DNA from: an uncultured bacterium
GTDB lineage: Bacteria; Verrucomicrobiota; Kiritimatiellia; CAIKKV01; CAITUY01
Reading direction: 5' to 3'
DNA: 64,000 nucleotides
Assembly: GCA_903895695.1 (NCBI GenBank)
Contig: CAITUY010000246.1
Span: forward strand, 1 to 64,000
Shown here: positions 1-8,992 of the stretch, piece by piece
How positions within the stretch are numbered: position 1 is the first letter of the stretch
How the letters are laid out: each line of letters begins with the position of its first letter
The notes under the pieces: generated by a model
Seen by the model: only the letters and a program-made list of their open reading frames with translations
What the model was told of the DNA's origin: nothing
Databases searched by the model: none
Translations under genes and position numbers: made by a program

Positions 1-12
1 GTCAGCTCAAAC

Positions 13-1521
13 TCATAGCGTGTCTTGCGTTTCCGGTAGTGCGCCTTCATGCGGATACTTATAACCCAATAGGTTATTACAGTCAAGCCCTTTTCTAACC
101 CTTCGGCGCAACTCTCCCCGCTTCGCTAAGGATTCAGGGGGTGCAGCCTCGAACCCTTGCGGATCATAGGTAAAGAAGCGCTTGCCGTCATTGGCCACGA
201 ACAGGGCGCAACTCTTGCTGCCCCATTGCTTGTGCCCCTCCAGATCGACGCGGATGATCCCCCACCCATACTCGGCATAATCCCAGGAGAGGAGCATGCC
301 ATTGAGGACAGCCGAACAGGCGCGGGGGGTGCCATGATCGCCGCCCCAGCCGCCCTTGTTGTCGTCGGTGGGATACGGCGGTTGGCCGGAATTGTGCACC
401 GAAAAGCGGAACTTGCCGGTGATCGGCTGGTGGATAATGCCCTTGCACGTGTAGGTGCCAGGCGTAAGCGGCTGGCCCTGGTCATCCATGCCGTCCCACT
501 TTTCGATGTTGTGACCTGCGCGGCGATCGCCCTGGGCTACCAGAATGCGGCGCACCAGGTTGTCTTGATCGAAAAGCTGAAGCGTAATCTGGCCATCCTC
601 CGGCAGGTCATAGGCGAACGCCAACGGCAGCGGCTTCTCCGCGGGCACGCCGGCTTCAACCAACTCCCGGGCCACATCGCCTTTCTCGGCGAAGATGATT
701 TTGCCCCACACGGTCGCGTCCTGGAAAGCAAAACCCGGCCCGGCCATCACATCATAGGCCCACGCCGAACCGCCGGCGGTCTTGAGGCCGTCGGGCTGAC
801 CCCAGCAGAACTGCACGGTGCCGGCGACGTTGTCGCCTCCCTTCAGCGGCGCCGTTGCGCCGAGGGTGCTCCACGGAATGCGATATTCGAAGGTATAGCC
901 GCGGCCATCTTCCGCCTTCGCGTACTTGCCCTGGTAGAGATCGGACGGCACGACGCCCGCAGGCGCCCACTCTGGCCGCGGCAGGCGGTAGGTCATACCC
1001 AACTGCATACCCAGGCACGGCTCGTCGCGGTCGGTGAAGTTCCAGAGCGTCAGGTGGACAATGTCGTTGCGCGTATCCTGCTTGGTTTTGGCCTGGTAAG
1101 GCCAGACGGATTCGGTCAAGGGATAGGGCTGCTTCGGGTCAAGACTGAGCCGGAACTGGCAGGAGTCTGCATCCCACCCCCGGTCGCCGTTCACCTTGGG
1201 GTCCTGCCGGTTCATCATGGGCGAAGTGTCGCGCACAACGCCGCTCAAGTAGAGGGCGTCCTGGTCGTACATCAGCGCGAATTTCCCGCTCTGCATCTCC
1301 TTGGTCTCGGAGACCACGAACATCTCGATCTGCCCGGAGAGATCCCAGTCGTCGAGTTTGCCGTCCACGACGACCTTGCCCGGAGCCGGAACCGCGTAGA
1401 GCTGCTTGTGCCGCCCCAGGCCGGTGTCAGCCAGACATAGGCTCGCGTGCATCCACCCTGCACTCACGGCAATAGCCAGCGACAAACCCCGGCAAGCCCA
1501 GCCGCGATCACTACTGTGCAT
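13..1521 (-). CDS. Secreted CBM9-like / FlgD-like domain protein, possibly 3'-truncated
   Basis: 502 aa. The N-terminus (about residues 1-31) is a Sec signal peptide with a hydrophobic run ending in ASLCLA. Residues about 45-280 resemble the CBM9-like carbohydrate-binding fold (VDGKLDDWD at the start, ALYLSGVVRD, YRIPWSTLG). Residues about 300-365 resemble a FlgD Ig-like domain (WDGMDDQGQPLTPGTYTCKG). The start is supported by AGAGGT five bases upstream. It overlaps the 3' end of the upstream regulator gene by 11 bases, so the two are probably coupled and the regulator may control it. After about residue 440 a beta-propeller-like stretch begins and then ends in a short basic tail, which suggests loss of a C-terminal part. 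The exact substrate is unknown. Confidence 0.8.
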   Translation of the reverse strand: MHSSDRGWACRGLSLAIAVSAGWMHASLCLADTGLGRHKQLYAVPAPGKVVVDGKLDDWDLSGQIEMFVVSETKEMQSGKFALMYDQDALYLSGVVRDTSPMMNRQDPKVNGDRGWDADSCQFRLSLDPKQPYPLTESVWPYQAKTKQDTRNDIVHLTLWNFTDRDEPCLGMQLGMTYRLPRPEWAPAGVVPSDLYQGKYAKAEDGRGYTFEYRIPWSTLGATAPLKGGDNVAGTVQFCWGQPDGLKTAGGSAWAYDVMAGPGFAFQDATVWGKIIFAEKGDVARELVEAGVPAEKPLPLAFAYDLPEDGQITLQLFDQDNLVRRILVAQGDRRAGHNIEKWDGMDDQGQPLTPGTYTCKGIIHQPITGKFRFSVHNSGQPPYPTDDNKGGWGGDHGTPRACSAVLNGMLLSWDYAEYGWGIIRVDLEGHKQWGSKSCALFVANDGKRFFTYDPQGFEAAPPESLAKRGELRRRVRKGLDCNNLLGYKYPHEGALPETQDTL

Positions 1522-2725
1522 GCTTTACCTCTTTCACAGCTTCCGAGGGGCTAGCTTTTGCCGACCTGACCTCTGTCCTCTTAAGTCTGCTTTCTGATCT
1601 CTGTCCTCTGATCTCTGATATCAGTCCGCCGACTTCCTCTTCCCACAACGCCGGAAGCGTTGTCTCGCCAGGAACTATCTCACCGCGTCGCTGACGGTCA
1701 ATGAGGTCCACGCAGGTGCGCAGCGTGAGCGCGGCATCATAGCCCAGCAGTCGTACAGGTGACACTTTGGACGGCGCAACCGGGAAGTTGGCGTGGCCGA
1801 TCACGGCAATCCCCGCTGGCACCTTCATACCCGCGTCCGCCAAACCCGCAAGGGCCTGCTCGACGAAGTTGTCGTCCGCAACCAGCAAGGCGTCAGGACG
1901 CTCGCGGTCGTGCATCAGCAACTCCACCGCACGGCGCGCCCCTTCGGGCTGCCGCATACTGACAAACTGCGTCCAGCGCCTGTGCGACACCATGCCACGG
2001 GCGGCCAGGCCGGCCCGGACCCATGCATCGGAATCAGGCCCGCCAAATGAGAGAATGGCCACATGGCGGCGGCCCAAGGCGGCCAAATAATCGAGCGCTC
2101 TTTCAACCCACATGTCTCCATCGAGTTTGACGATCGGCACATGGGGATACGACTGCTTATCGGTTAGCGCTACCCGCGGAATGCCCGGACTATCGAGAAT
2201 GGGGGTGCCCGCCAACTGGAACGGGGGATTGGCGAAGATCAGGCCTGCCAGATTCTGACGCTTGATGTGGGAGATCAGGCGTTTGCGGTCAGGAGAATCC
2301 GTGTGCTCGTCGATGCCATGGAACTGAAGGATCCTCTTGCCTGTTTCCTGCTGGAAACGGGCAACCGCCTGCGTCAACGCCTGATAGTAGCGCGACCAGT
2401 TCACTTCGCCACCATACGCCGCAGGATCGAAGACAAAGATGACGGCATAGGTATTGAGGTGCGGCGGGGCCGCGGTCACGAATGTGCCGGCCCCGGCTGC
2501 CGTGCGCAGGAATCCGTCACGCACCAGGCGCTGAACCGCGTGGTGCAGCGTAACCGGTGTGGTATTGAGCGTGCGCAACAACTGCAAGCGCGGCGGCAGT
2601 TGCGCGCCGGACTGCCAGCGACCTTCAAGAATCTTACTCCGCAGGGTCGCAACGACACGGTCGCATTTCCCAGCTTTCTTGGCGGGAACTCGGGGGCTGG
2701 GATGGCTCATCAGTGATCTCGCCAT
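1511..2725 (-). CDS. GntR-HTH / LacI-type sensor hybrid transcriptional regulator
   Basis: 404 aa. Residues about 20-85 form a GntR-type winged helix (LRSKILEGRWQSGAQLPP, then VTLHHAVQRLVRDGFL, then GAGTFV). The rest is a periplasmic-binding-protein-like ligand domain of the LacI type (GIPRVALTD, RHVAILSFGG, PDALLVADDN, GIAVIGHANF). Such hybrids usually respond to sugars. An ATG six codons in (2710) is an equally possible start; neither has a strong ribosome-binding site. An inverted repeat just upstream suggests autoregulation. The last 35 or so residues are encoded by a short-word tract (repeats of GATCAGAGGACAG-like words), a type otherwise seen between genes, so the C-terminal tail probably has no conserved function. 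Confidence 0.85.
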   Translation of the reverse strand: MARSLMSHPSPRVPAKKAGKCDRVVATLRSKILEGRWQSGAQLPPRLQLLRTLNTTPVTLHHAVQRLVRDGFLRTAAGAGTFVTAAPPHLNTYAVIFVFDPAAYGGEVNWSRYYQALTQAVARFQQETGKRILQFHGIDEHTDSPDRKRLISHIKRQNLAGLIFANPPFQLAGTPILDSPGIPRVALTDKQSYPHVPIVKLDGDMWVERALDYLAALGRRHVAILSFGGPDSDAWVRAGLAARGMVSHRRWTQFVSMRQPEGARRAVELLMHDRERPDALLVADDNFVEQALAGLADAGMKVPAGIAVIGHANFPVAPSKVSPVRLLGYDAALTLRTCVDLIDRQRRGEIVPGETTLPALWEEEVGGLISEIRGQRSESRLKRTEVRSAKASPSEAVKEVKHAQ

Positions 2726-2727
2726 AT

Positions 2728-2761
2728 GCGATATACTACAAATTGCCGTAAACTATATCGC
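2728..2761. promoter_or_regulatory. Candidate operator: 8-bp inverted repeat upstream of the GntR/LacI-type regulator
   Basis: GCGATATA at 2728-2735 and its exact reverse complement TATATCGC at 2754-2761, separated by 18 bases. It lies immediately upstream of the regulator start, in the divergent gap shared with the GH4 gene. Binding by the neighbouring regulator is inferred. Confidence 0.45.
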
Positions 2762-2994
2762 GTGACCGACAGAATCACAATAACAATATTCACCCAGCGT
2801 CGCAGGTTTGTGGTGATCGGTCGGTGGCCTTGACATCTTCCTCGTGTTCCCACATGTTCCGCGCATCGCGTCGCTGCTCCAGTGCCCATTCTGGCAACGA
2901 TTGCGACGGGGCGTACGCGGGTGCCAACCCAAAAGCGATTTCTTAGCCTGTTTGAGCCCTGCGGCAGTAGCCGGCTGGGTTCGGAGTGATAAAT

Positions 2995-4247
2995 ATGGCG
3001 ATCAAAGTGGCGGTCATCGGGGCGGGCAGCATTGGATTCACGAGGACGCTTTTCAAGGATATCCTGTCCGTCCCTGAACTGCGGGACACCGTGTTCGCCT
3101 TCACGGACGTCAACGCGCACTATCTCGAAATGATGCGGCGTCTGGCGGAACGCGATCTCAAGGCGAACAGGATTCCGGCAAACGTCATCGCGACCCGGGA
3201 TCGGCGCCGGGCGATCGAGGGAGCACACTATGTGATCAACACCGCTCGAATCGGCGGGCTCGATGCCTTGCAGTCCGACATCGACATTCCTCTGAAGTAT
3301 GGCGTCAATCAGTGTTCGGACTCTGCCACGGCGTCCAGCACAGTCAGTGGCAGATCTCCGAAGTCATCCGCTTTCTCATGAACGGGAAGAGAAAGGCCGG
3401 CGACAAGGGGTATGTCGATATCGCCGCGAAGGATATTGACGTCGTCTGCGCCGGCATCAACCACCAAACATGGTATATTCAAGTCCGCTACAACGGTCAG
3501 GACTGGACCGGCCGCCTCCTCGATGGTTTCGAACGGTTCCCCAAGTACAAAAGAACCGAGAAAGTGCGTATCGACGTCCTGCGCCGCTTCGGCTACTTCT
3601 CCACCGAATCCAATGGCCACCTTTCGGAGTACCTGCCGTGGTACCGCAAGCGCGCCGAGGAATTGGGCAAGTGGATTGTCAAGGGCAGTTGGATGGAGGC
3701 TGGCGGCTATCTGCGCATGTGCAAGGATCAACGGGAGGGGTTCGAGGCCGATTTCCGAAAATTGCTTTCGGCGACGCCGGCGCCGTACACGACGGAGACC
3801 CGCAGTCACGAGCATGGCAGCCATATCATCGAGGCCCTCGAAACGGGTCGCGTTTATCGTGGGCACTTCAACGTGGTCAACCACGGTGCCATCACGAACC
3901 TGCCGCCGGACGCCATTGTCGAGGTGCCTGGCTATGTTGATCGAACCGGCATTAACATCCCGATAGTCGGCGGTCTCCCGCTTGGCTGCGCCGCCGTCTG
4001 CAATGCCAGCATCTCTGTCCAGAGGTTGGCCGTCGAAGCGGCGGTGAGCGGCGACGACAGCCTCTTGCGCCAGGCGATGCTGATGGATCCCCTCATTGGA
4101 GCGGTCTGCGATCCGCCCGAGATTTTACGGATGGTGGACGAACTGCTGGTGGCCGAGGCGAAGTGGCTGCCACAATATAGGAAGCCGATCAGCGAAGCGA
4201 AGAAGCGCCTCTTGAAGGCCCGTGGAGTCAAAACAAAGTCGAAGTAG
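2995..4247 (+). pseudogene. GH4 family alpha-galactosidase/alpha-glucosidase, broken by internal deletion
   Basis: The N-terminal half (2995-3306) reads MAIKVAVIGAGSIGFTR (Rossmann NAD-binding start), then VINTARIGG and KYGVNQC. The C-terminal part is in another frame from about 3312 (FGLCHGVQHS, then VVCAGINHQTWY, the metal-site and GINH motifs of GH4) and runs to the stop at 4247. Compared with the usual GH4 arrangement, about 60 residues between KYG.xQ and the CHxVQ motif are missing, including the DTLG..GIFR and NP motifs. The junction is near 3315. The frame changes there as well, so the gene should not make an active enzyme. GH4 enzymes use NAD and a divalent metal to cleave alpha-glycosides. 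Divergent from the regulator at 1511-2725. Confidence 0.8.
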
Positions 4248-4503
4248 AAGAAATGGCCTCGTCGGTCGATCGGATCGATAGCGTTAAAAGCACAGCCCTT
4301 TGGAACTCTTCCTCTCGCCCGACCACTGCGTCACCTGGCGCCGCTGTGGATCAACTGCTCACGCAGCGGGCGCTGGCGGAGGTGGCGTTGCGAGCGGGCG
4401 AACAAGACTGGATTCTCGCTGTCCAGGCGGCCCAGCGCATCACGCTTGGCAAGATTGTTCCATTCCGGCTTCCACAGTCAGCGTTCCTCCAGACGCACTC
4501 GCC
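4248..4503. other. Intergenic stretch without a recognised gene
   Basis: About 256 bases between the GH4 pseudogene and the convergent UroD-like gene. Short open frames exist but show no recognisable motif, and two overlapping frames look equally plausible. It may hold a decayed gene fragment; no hairpin with a T-run was seen. Confidence 0.4.
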
Positions 4504-5577
4504 CTATCGCGTGGCCAACTCGGCTGAGAGATCGAGGTAGCGTTTGATCGCGTCCGGCGGGACGTTGAAGGGGATGTGGTTGCCGATGCACATCATGTAA
4601 CCGCGCGACATGCGCCCGGTCTCAACCATGCGTTCGACCATCGCCCGGATTTCGGCCGGCTTATTGCGCATCAGCACGCGGTTATCGCCTTCGCCGGCAA
4701 TGAAGCAGTCCGGATAACGCCGCGCCAGCCGCTTGTAGTCGGTGAACGGTTCGCTGATGATGCCCCGGGCTCCACATGCCATCACGTCATCGGCGAAGGC
4801 GTCGACGCAACCGTCGACCATGAAGATCACTTCTTTTCCGGCCTTCCGGAGGATGTCCCAGTACTCCTGGTAGCGCGGGAAGATGAATTTGCGCATCCAC
4901 GCGGGACTGCACACAGGGCCGTTCGAGAGCACGATGTCGTCGTGGCATATGGCAAAATTCACCGGAAGGCGCGCGAATGCGCGGAAGACCCGGCGGTTGA
5001 TCTCCCCGAATTCCTCCATGATCCGCTCGAACTCCGGCTCCAGGCACATCGACAGGAAGTTCTCGTAGCCGAACGTCAGCATCGGCCACATGAACATGGT
5101 GTTATAGAACCCCACGCATACCGCCGACCCCTCGGGCGCCTTGTCGCCCCACTCGGCCGGGAAATTCTTCCGGTAACGCTGGTAGATCGCCTCCTCGCTG
5201 CTGAAGTCGCCCTCTTCCACTGTACGCCAACCGGTGAAGTCGGCTTGCGCGAGCGGACTGAATTTCAGCATGTCGTCCATGGAGGCAAACCGATGGGACG
5301 CCACCTCCTGCTGCCAATGGTCCCGGTACGAGTCGCCCCAGCGGCCCTTGCCCGGATCTTGCTGGGCATCGAGTCGCGGAATCGGCTTATCGGTCTCCGG
5401 CACACCAAGCCGGAGCTGCGGGTACAACTCCTGGAGCTTGAGCCGGCACTGACGGGGATGATCGTAGTAGTCGATGCCCGCCAGATAGGTTTCGGCATCG
5501 GGACAGGACCAGTGCTCCCAATGCAGGATGCGTTTCGGTCCTTGTCCCATGTACGTGAGATAGAATTCGTCCGCCAT
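4504..5577 (-). CDS. Uroporphyrinogen decarboxylase-like (MtaA/CmuA-type) protein
   Basis: 357 aa from the ATG at 5577, preceded by GAGGAA nine bases away; a longer frame begins at 5631 but has no such site. The protein has the TIM-barrel pattern of the URO-D/methylcobamide methyltransferase superfamily: VCVGFYNTMFMWPM, CHDDIVLSNGP near the middle, KEVIFMVDGCVD, and a C-terminal ARRYPDCFIAGEGDNRVL followed by GGY/GNHIPFNVPPDA-type residues. Such paralogues in environmental bacteria are usually not heme enzymes; many are corrinoid-dependent methyltransferases or unassigned. No corrinoid protein is adjacent. One of three intact copies and one fragment in this window. Confidence 0.8.
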   Translation of the reverse strand: MADEFYLTYMGQGPKRILHWEHWSCPDAETYLAGIDYYDHPRQCRLKLQELYPQLRLGVPETDKPIPRLDAQQDPGKGRWGDSYRDHWQQEVASHRFASMDDMLKFSPLAQADFTGWRTVEEGDFSSEEAIYQRYRKNFPAEWGDKAPEGSAVCVGFYNTMFMWPMLTFGYENFLSMCLEPEFERIMEEFGEINRRVFRAFARLPVNFAICHDDIVLSNGPVCSPAWMRKFIFPRYQEYWDILRKAGKEVIFMVDGCVDAFADDVMACGARGIISEPFTDYKRLARRYPDCFIAGEGDNRVLMRNKPAEIRAMVERMVETGRMSRGYMMCIGNHIPFNVPPDAIKRYLDLSAELATR

Positions 5578-5664
5578 ATCGCCATTCCTCGCCTTGGTTG
5601 ATTCCGTTGACAGGGCGCCAAGAATAGACAAACGACACGATTTCCGCCACGTCGAAGACAGCCG

Positions 5665-5681
5665 GTGGGCGAATCGCCCAC
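5665..5681. repeat. Perfect 7-bp-arm palindrome between the UroD-like gene and rnr
   Basis: GTGGGCG-AAT-CGCCCAC. It lies just after the stop of the RNase R gene and may form a hairpin in its 3' UTR. There is no T-run, so it is not a clear intrinsic terminator. It resembles the other intergenic palindromes in this window. Confidence 0.6.
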
Positions 5682-5707
5682 AGCCCTATGGAAGGCCGCG
5701 TCGCCGG

Positions 5708-7978
5708 TTACCGACCCGACGCCCGCCGGCCGCCGTGTCGGCCCTGGTGCCCGGAGTGCCGTTCGCTGCGCCGGCTGGCGGCACCGTCGTTCCGGGCCGG
5801 GCCGGTCGCCGGCGCCGGACGTGGGGCTGCCCCCGCCGTTACCGGCTTTCCCGCGGCCAGCACGAAGTCCAGCCGCCGCTTGTCGAAGTCGACCCGCACC
5901 ACGCGGACCTTGACGCGCGCCCCCAGGCTGTAGACCTCGCGCCCGGCACGCAACGCATGCAGCCCCGCATCGAAGTGCACGAAACTATCCGAAAGCGTGG
6001 AAATGTGCACGAGCCCCTGGATGTCGAGCGTCTCCAACTCCACGAATAGCCCGAAGTTCATCACCCGGACCACTACCGCTTCGTAGACGCGCAGGTCATT
6101 GGTCTTGAGTTGCTGTTCGAGGAACCGGTACTTCTTGATCTCGACCAGGTCCCTCTCCGCCTCAGCCGCATTCTGCTCCGTATCGGAACAATGCAGTGCC
6201 AGCGCCTTCAATTCGGCCGCGGGATAGGGAGTCGGCTTGCCCTCCAGTGCGGCCTGCAGGATGCGATGCACGACCAAGTCGGGATACCGACGGATCGGCG
6301 AAGTGAAGTGACTGTAGAAGGTCTTGGCCAGGCCGAAGTGCCCGCCGGCCTCTGCCGAGTAGACCGCCCGTTTCATGCTGCGCAGAACAGCCATCTGGGC
6401 GCAATGTGCCAGCGGCGTCGTCCGAATACGCTTCAGGAATTCGGCCAGGTTGCGCCGCTGTTTCAAATTGCCCGGCTGGTAGCCCATGCCGCGCAGGTCA
6501 ATCGCCAGCTCGTCAATACGTTCCTCGGACGGAGATTCGTGCAACCGGTGGAGGATCCTCAGCCCGCGGTCACTCAACTCGCGCGCCACAGCCTCGTTCG
6601 CAGCCACCATGCACTCCTCGATCATCTGGTGCGACACGTCGTTCACGACGGGCCGGATATCGACGATCGTGCCGTCAGGCCCGATGACGACTTGGTTCTC
6701 AGGCATATCGAGGTCGAGTGCAAACTGGGCAAACCGGCCCGCGCGCAGTTGCATGGCCAGATCGCAAATCTCGCGGATCAGCGCGCCGGCTTCGGCCGAT
6801 ACGCTCTCTTCGCGGCTCTGCATGCCCGACGGCGTTTCGATCACGACCAACGCCTGCTCATAGGTCAATCGCAGGCGCGACCGGATGATGCTCTTGGCGA
6901 ACCGCGAGGACACCATCCGCCCCTCGTCGTCAAACGTCATGAAGACCGAAAACGCGAGTCGGTCCTGCCCGGGCTTGAGGCTGCACAGGCCGTTCGATAA
7001 TTCCTCGGGCAGCATGGGCACGACCTTGTCCGGCAGGTACACGCTGTTGCCGCGCTGCTGGGCGTCGCGGTCCAACGTCGAGGCGCGCGTCACGAAGTGA
7101 CTCACGTCGGCGATATGCACGCCAAGCACCCGTCGGCCCCGCTCGTCGCGCTCAAGCGACAGCGCGTCATCGAAGTCCTTGGCCGTGGCGGGATCCACCG
7201 TGAAAATAAACCGGTCGCGCAGGTCCAGGCGTTTACCCGGCGACCCCAGCCGGCCGGCCGACCGTTCGGCCTCGCGCATGACCTCTTCCGGGAATTCGGA
7301 CGGCAATTCGTACTGCCGCATGATCGTAAGTGTGTCGAGCGAGGGGTTGTCGGCAGGGCCGATAACCTCGATGATCTCCCCCTCGGGATTGACATGCCGG
7401 TTCTCCCAGTTGGTAAACTGGATCACCACCCGGTCGTCCACCTTCGCCCCTTGCGCGTCGGGGACATAGAAATCCTGCTGGTACGCGGGGTCGAGCGGCA
7501 CGACATAGAGGAACTTGCCCGTGCTTCGCAGCGTACCGACCACCACGCGGCGGGCGCGTTCCACGATTCGGATCACCTTGCCAACGCGAAAAGGTTCGCC
7601 GCCTTCCGGGTGCGCCGGCTCCAGTCGGACTGTCACCAAATCGCCAGGCAGGGCCGTGTCGAGGTTGGCTTTTTCTATCCGCACGGCCGGCGTCGTCTCC
7701 GTGGCCGCCACAGACCCGTCACCTGAGCGGCGGCACTCGACGCGGCCGGTGATCAGGTCGGCCGGCGCGCCCAGCGAGTATCGGACTTTGCGGATAAGGA
7801 CAATATCGCCGGCAATCACCATGCGGTGGAGCAACTGCGCGAGCGCCTTGCGTCCCCCGCCCCGCAGTTCGAGGGCGGCGGCGAGTTCGCTGGCGGTCAT
7901 GGGCGCGTACTCGGGGCGCCGCATGAATTCGAGCACGGTCTCGTGTGTAAGGCTGTTAATGGATGCGCGTTTGGGCAT
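5708..7978 (-). CDS. rnr: Ribonuclease R
   Basis: 756 aa, close to the family length. It is a processive 3'-5' exoribonuclease of the RNase II/R family that degrades structured RNA. An N-terminal winged-helix region (about 1-70) is followed by cold-shock-like domains, the RNB catalytic domain (ATAKDFDDALSLE, the metal-binding aspartates; IADVSHFV; later SPIRRYPDLVVHRIL), and a C-terminal S1 domain (VMNFGLFVELETLDIQGLVHIS). The tail is rich in Ala, Pro, Arg and His, as is common in RNase R. GAGGAG six bases before the ATG supports the start. It lies 84 bases after the permease gene in the same direction. Confidence 0.95.
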   Translation of the reverse strand: MPKRASINSLTHETVLEFMRRPEYAPMTASELAAALELRGGGRKALAQLLHRMVIAGDIVLIRKVRYSLGAPADLITGRVECRRSGDGSVAATETTPAVRIEKANLDTALPGDLVTVRLEPAHPEGGEPFRVGKVIRIVERARRVVVGTLRSTGKFLYVVPLDPAYQQDFYVPDAQGAKVDDRVVIQFTNWENRHVNPEGEIIEVIGPADNPSLDTLTIMRQYELPSEFPEEVMREAERSAGRLGSPGKRLDLRDRFIFTVDPATAKDFDDALSLERDERGRRVLGVHIADVSHFVTRASTLDRDAQQRGNSVYLPDKVVPMLPEELSNGLCSLKPGQDRLAFSVFMTFDDEGRMVSSRFAKSIIRSRLRLTYEQALVVIETPSGMQSREESVSAEAGALIREICDLAMQLRAGRFAQFALDLDMPENQVVIGPDGTIVDIRPVVNDVSHQMIEECMVAANEAVARELSDRGLRILHRLHESPSEERIDELAIDLRGMGYQPGNLKQRRNLAEFLKRIRTTPLAHCAQMAVLRSMKRAVYSAEAGGHFGLAKTFYSHFTSPIRRYPDLVVHRILQAALEGKPTPYPAAELKALALHCSDTEQNAAEAERDLVEIKKYRFLEQQLKTNDLRVYEAVVVRVMNFGLFVELETLDIQGLVHISTLSDSFVHFDAGLHALRAGREVYSLGARVKVRVVRVDFDKRRLDFVLAAGKPVTAGAAPRPAPATGPARNDGAASRRSERHSGHQGRHGGRRASGR

Positions 7979-8062
7979 GTGGGTCTCCTCGGTTCGTCCT
8001 CATCCCCGCGGGGAGGATGGCTTGATGTGATGGACTGCGATCACGAGGACGTATGAAGGCAA

Positions 8063-8974
8063 TCAGGTCGTTTCCCGCGCCCGTAACCGGGGGTCGAGAG
8101 CGTCTCGCAGGGCATCTCCTACCAAATTGAAGGCCAGTACCACAACAAGAATCGCCACGGTCACAGCAGCCATCTCCCACCAGACGCCCTGCCAGAGCCT
8201 CAGCCGGGCATTGCCGATCATCACGCCCCACGAGGGTTCGCCCTGCACGCCGATGCCCAGGAAGCTCATGAACACCTCCGTGCCGATGGCCGCCGGAAAA
8301 CGCAGGGAAAAGGTAATAATCACGATGTGGAGGACATTGGGCAGGATGTGCCGGAACAGGATGCGTCCGTCCCCATAGCCCAGCGAGCGGGCCGCCAGCA
8401 CGTACGCCCGGTCGCGGTGCTTCATCACCTCGGCGCGGATCAGGCGGCACAGCCCCACCCAGGTCGTCAGCCCAATGCCCAGATAGACGCCCAGCAGACC
8501 CTTGCCGACGACCATCGAAATCGCGAGGATGAATAACAGCCCGGGCATGCACGCCACGGTCGAGTAAAGCCAGACAATCCAGTCGTCGGCCCGACCGCCA
8601 AAATAGCCCGCCAGGCAGCCCAGCACCACGCCGATGGGTATCGCGATCAGCGCCGTCACGACTCCCACCTGGAAGGCGATACGGGCGCCCTGCACGACGC
8701 GCGCCGCCACGTCCCGGCCCAGGTTGTCCGTGCCGAGCCAATGCCCCGCCGTGCCCGGCGGCAGATAGCGGCGCTCGAGATCAACCTTCTGGTAAGAAGG
8801 TGTCACATCCCGAAGCCTGTTCCAGCGATACACAACTTCGCCATAGGCCGCCACCAGGGTGAAGAGCACGATCACGCCCAGGCAGAAACGCACAAGCGGC
8901 CGCCGCCGCAAGTCACGCCACGCCGAGCCCCAGAGGGTCCCGTCCGGCTCATGAGTTGTCTGCACGCTGTTCAC
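8063..8974 (-). CDS. ABC transporter permease, OppC/DppC type
   Basis: 303 aa. It has an N-terminal transmembrane segment (PLVRFCLGVIVLFTLVAAYG), a periplasmic stretch with HWLGTDNLGRDV (the classic start of the DppC/OppC permease domain), five further membrane segments and the EAA-type cytoplasmic loop (LAARSLGYGDGRILFRHILP). It imports peptides or other solutes together with the OppB-like gene upstream, from which it is separated by 18 bases. The start is GTG within short direct repeats (GTGAACAGC twice), so it is uncertain. No ATPase or substrate-binding protein is nearby. Confidence 0.88.
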   Translation of the reverse strand: MNSVQTTHEPDGTLWGSAWRDLRRRPLVRFCLGVIVLFTLVAAYGEVVYRWNRLRDVTPSYQKVDLERRYLPPGTAGHWLGTDNLGRDVAARVVQGARIAFQVGVVTALIAIPIGVVLGCLAGYFGGRADDWIVWLYSTVACMPGLLFILAISMVVGKGLLGVYLGIGLTTWVGLCRLIRAEVMKHRDRAYVLAARSLGYGDGRILFRHILPNVLHIVIITFSLRFPAAIGTEVFMSFLGIGVQGEPSWGVMIGNARLRLWQGVWWEMAAVTVAILVVVLAFNLVGDALRDALDPRLRARETT

Positions 8975-8992
8975 TGTTTGCTGTTCACTGGT

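Noticed and set aside
157..1440. Long plus-strand open frame opposite the CBM9-like gene
   Set aside because: No family match. The minus-strand frame has a signal peptide, domain motifs and a ribosome-binding site.
4253..4540. Short plus-strand frame after the GH4 pseudogene
   Set aside because: No recognised motif, and an overlapping frame is equally plausible.
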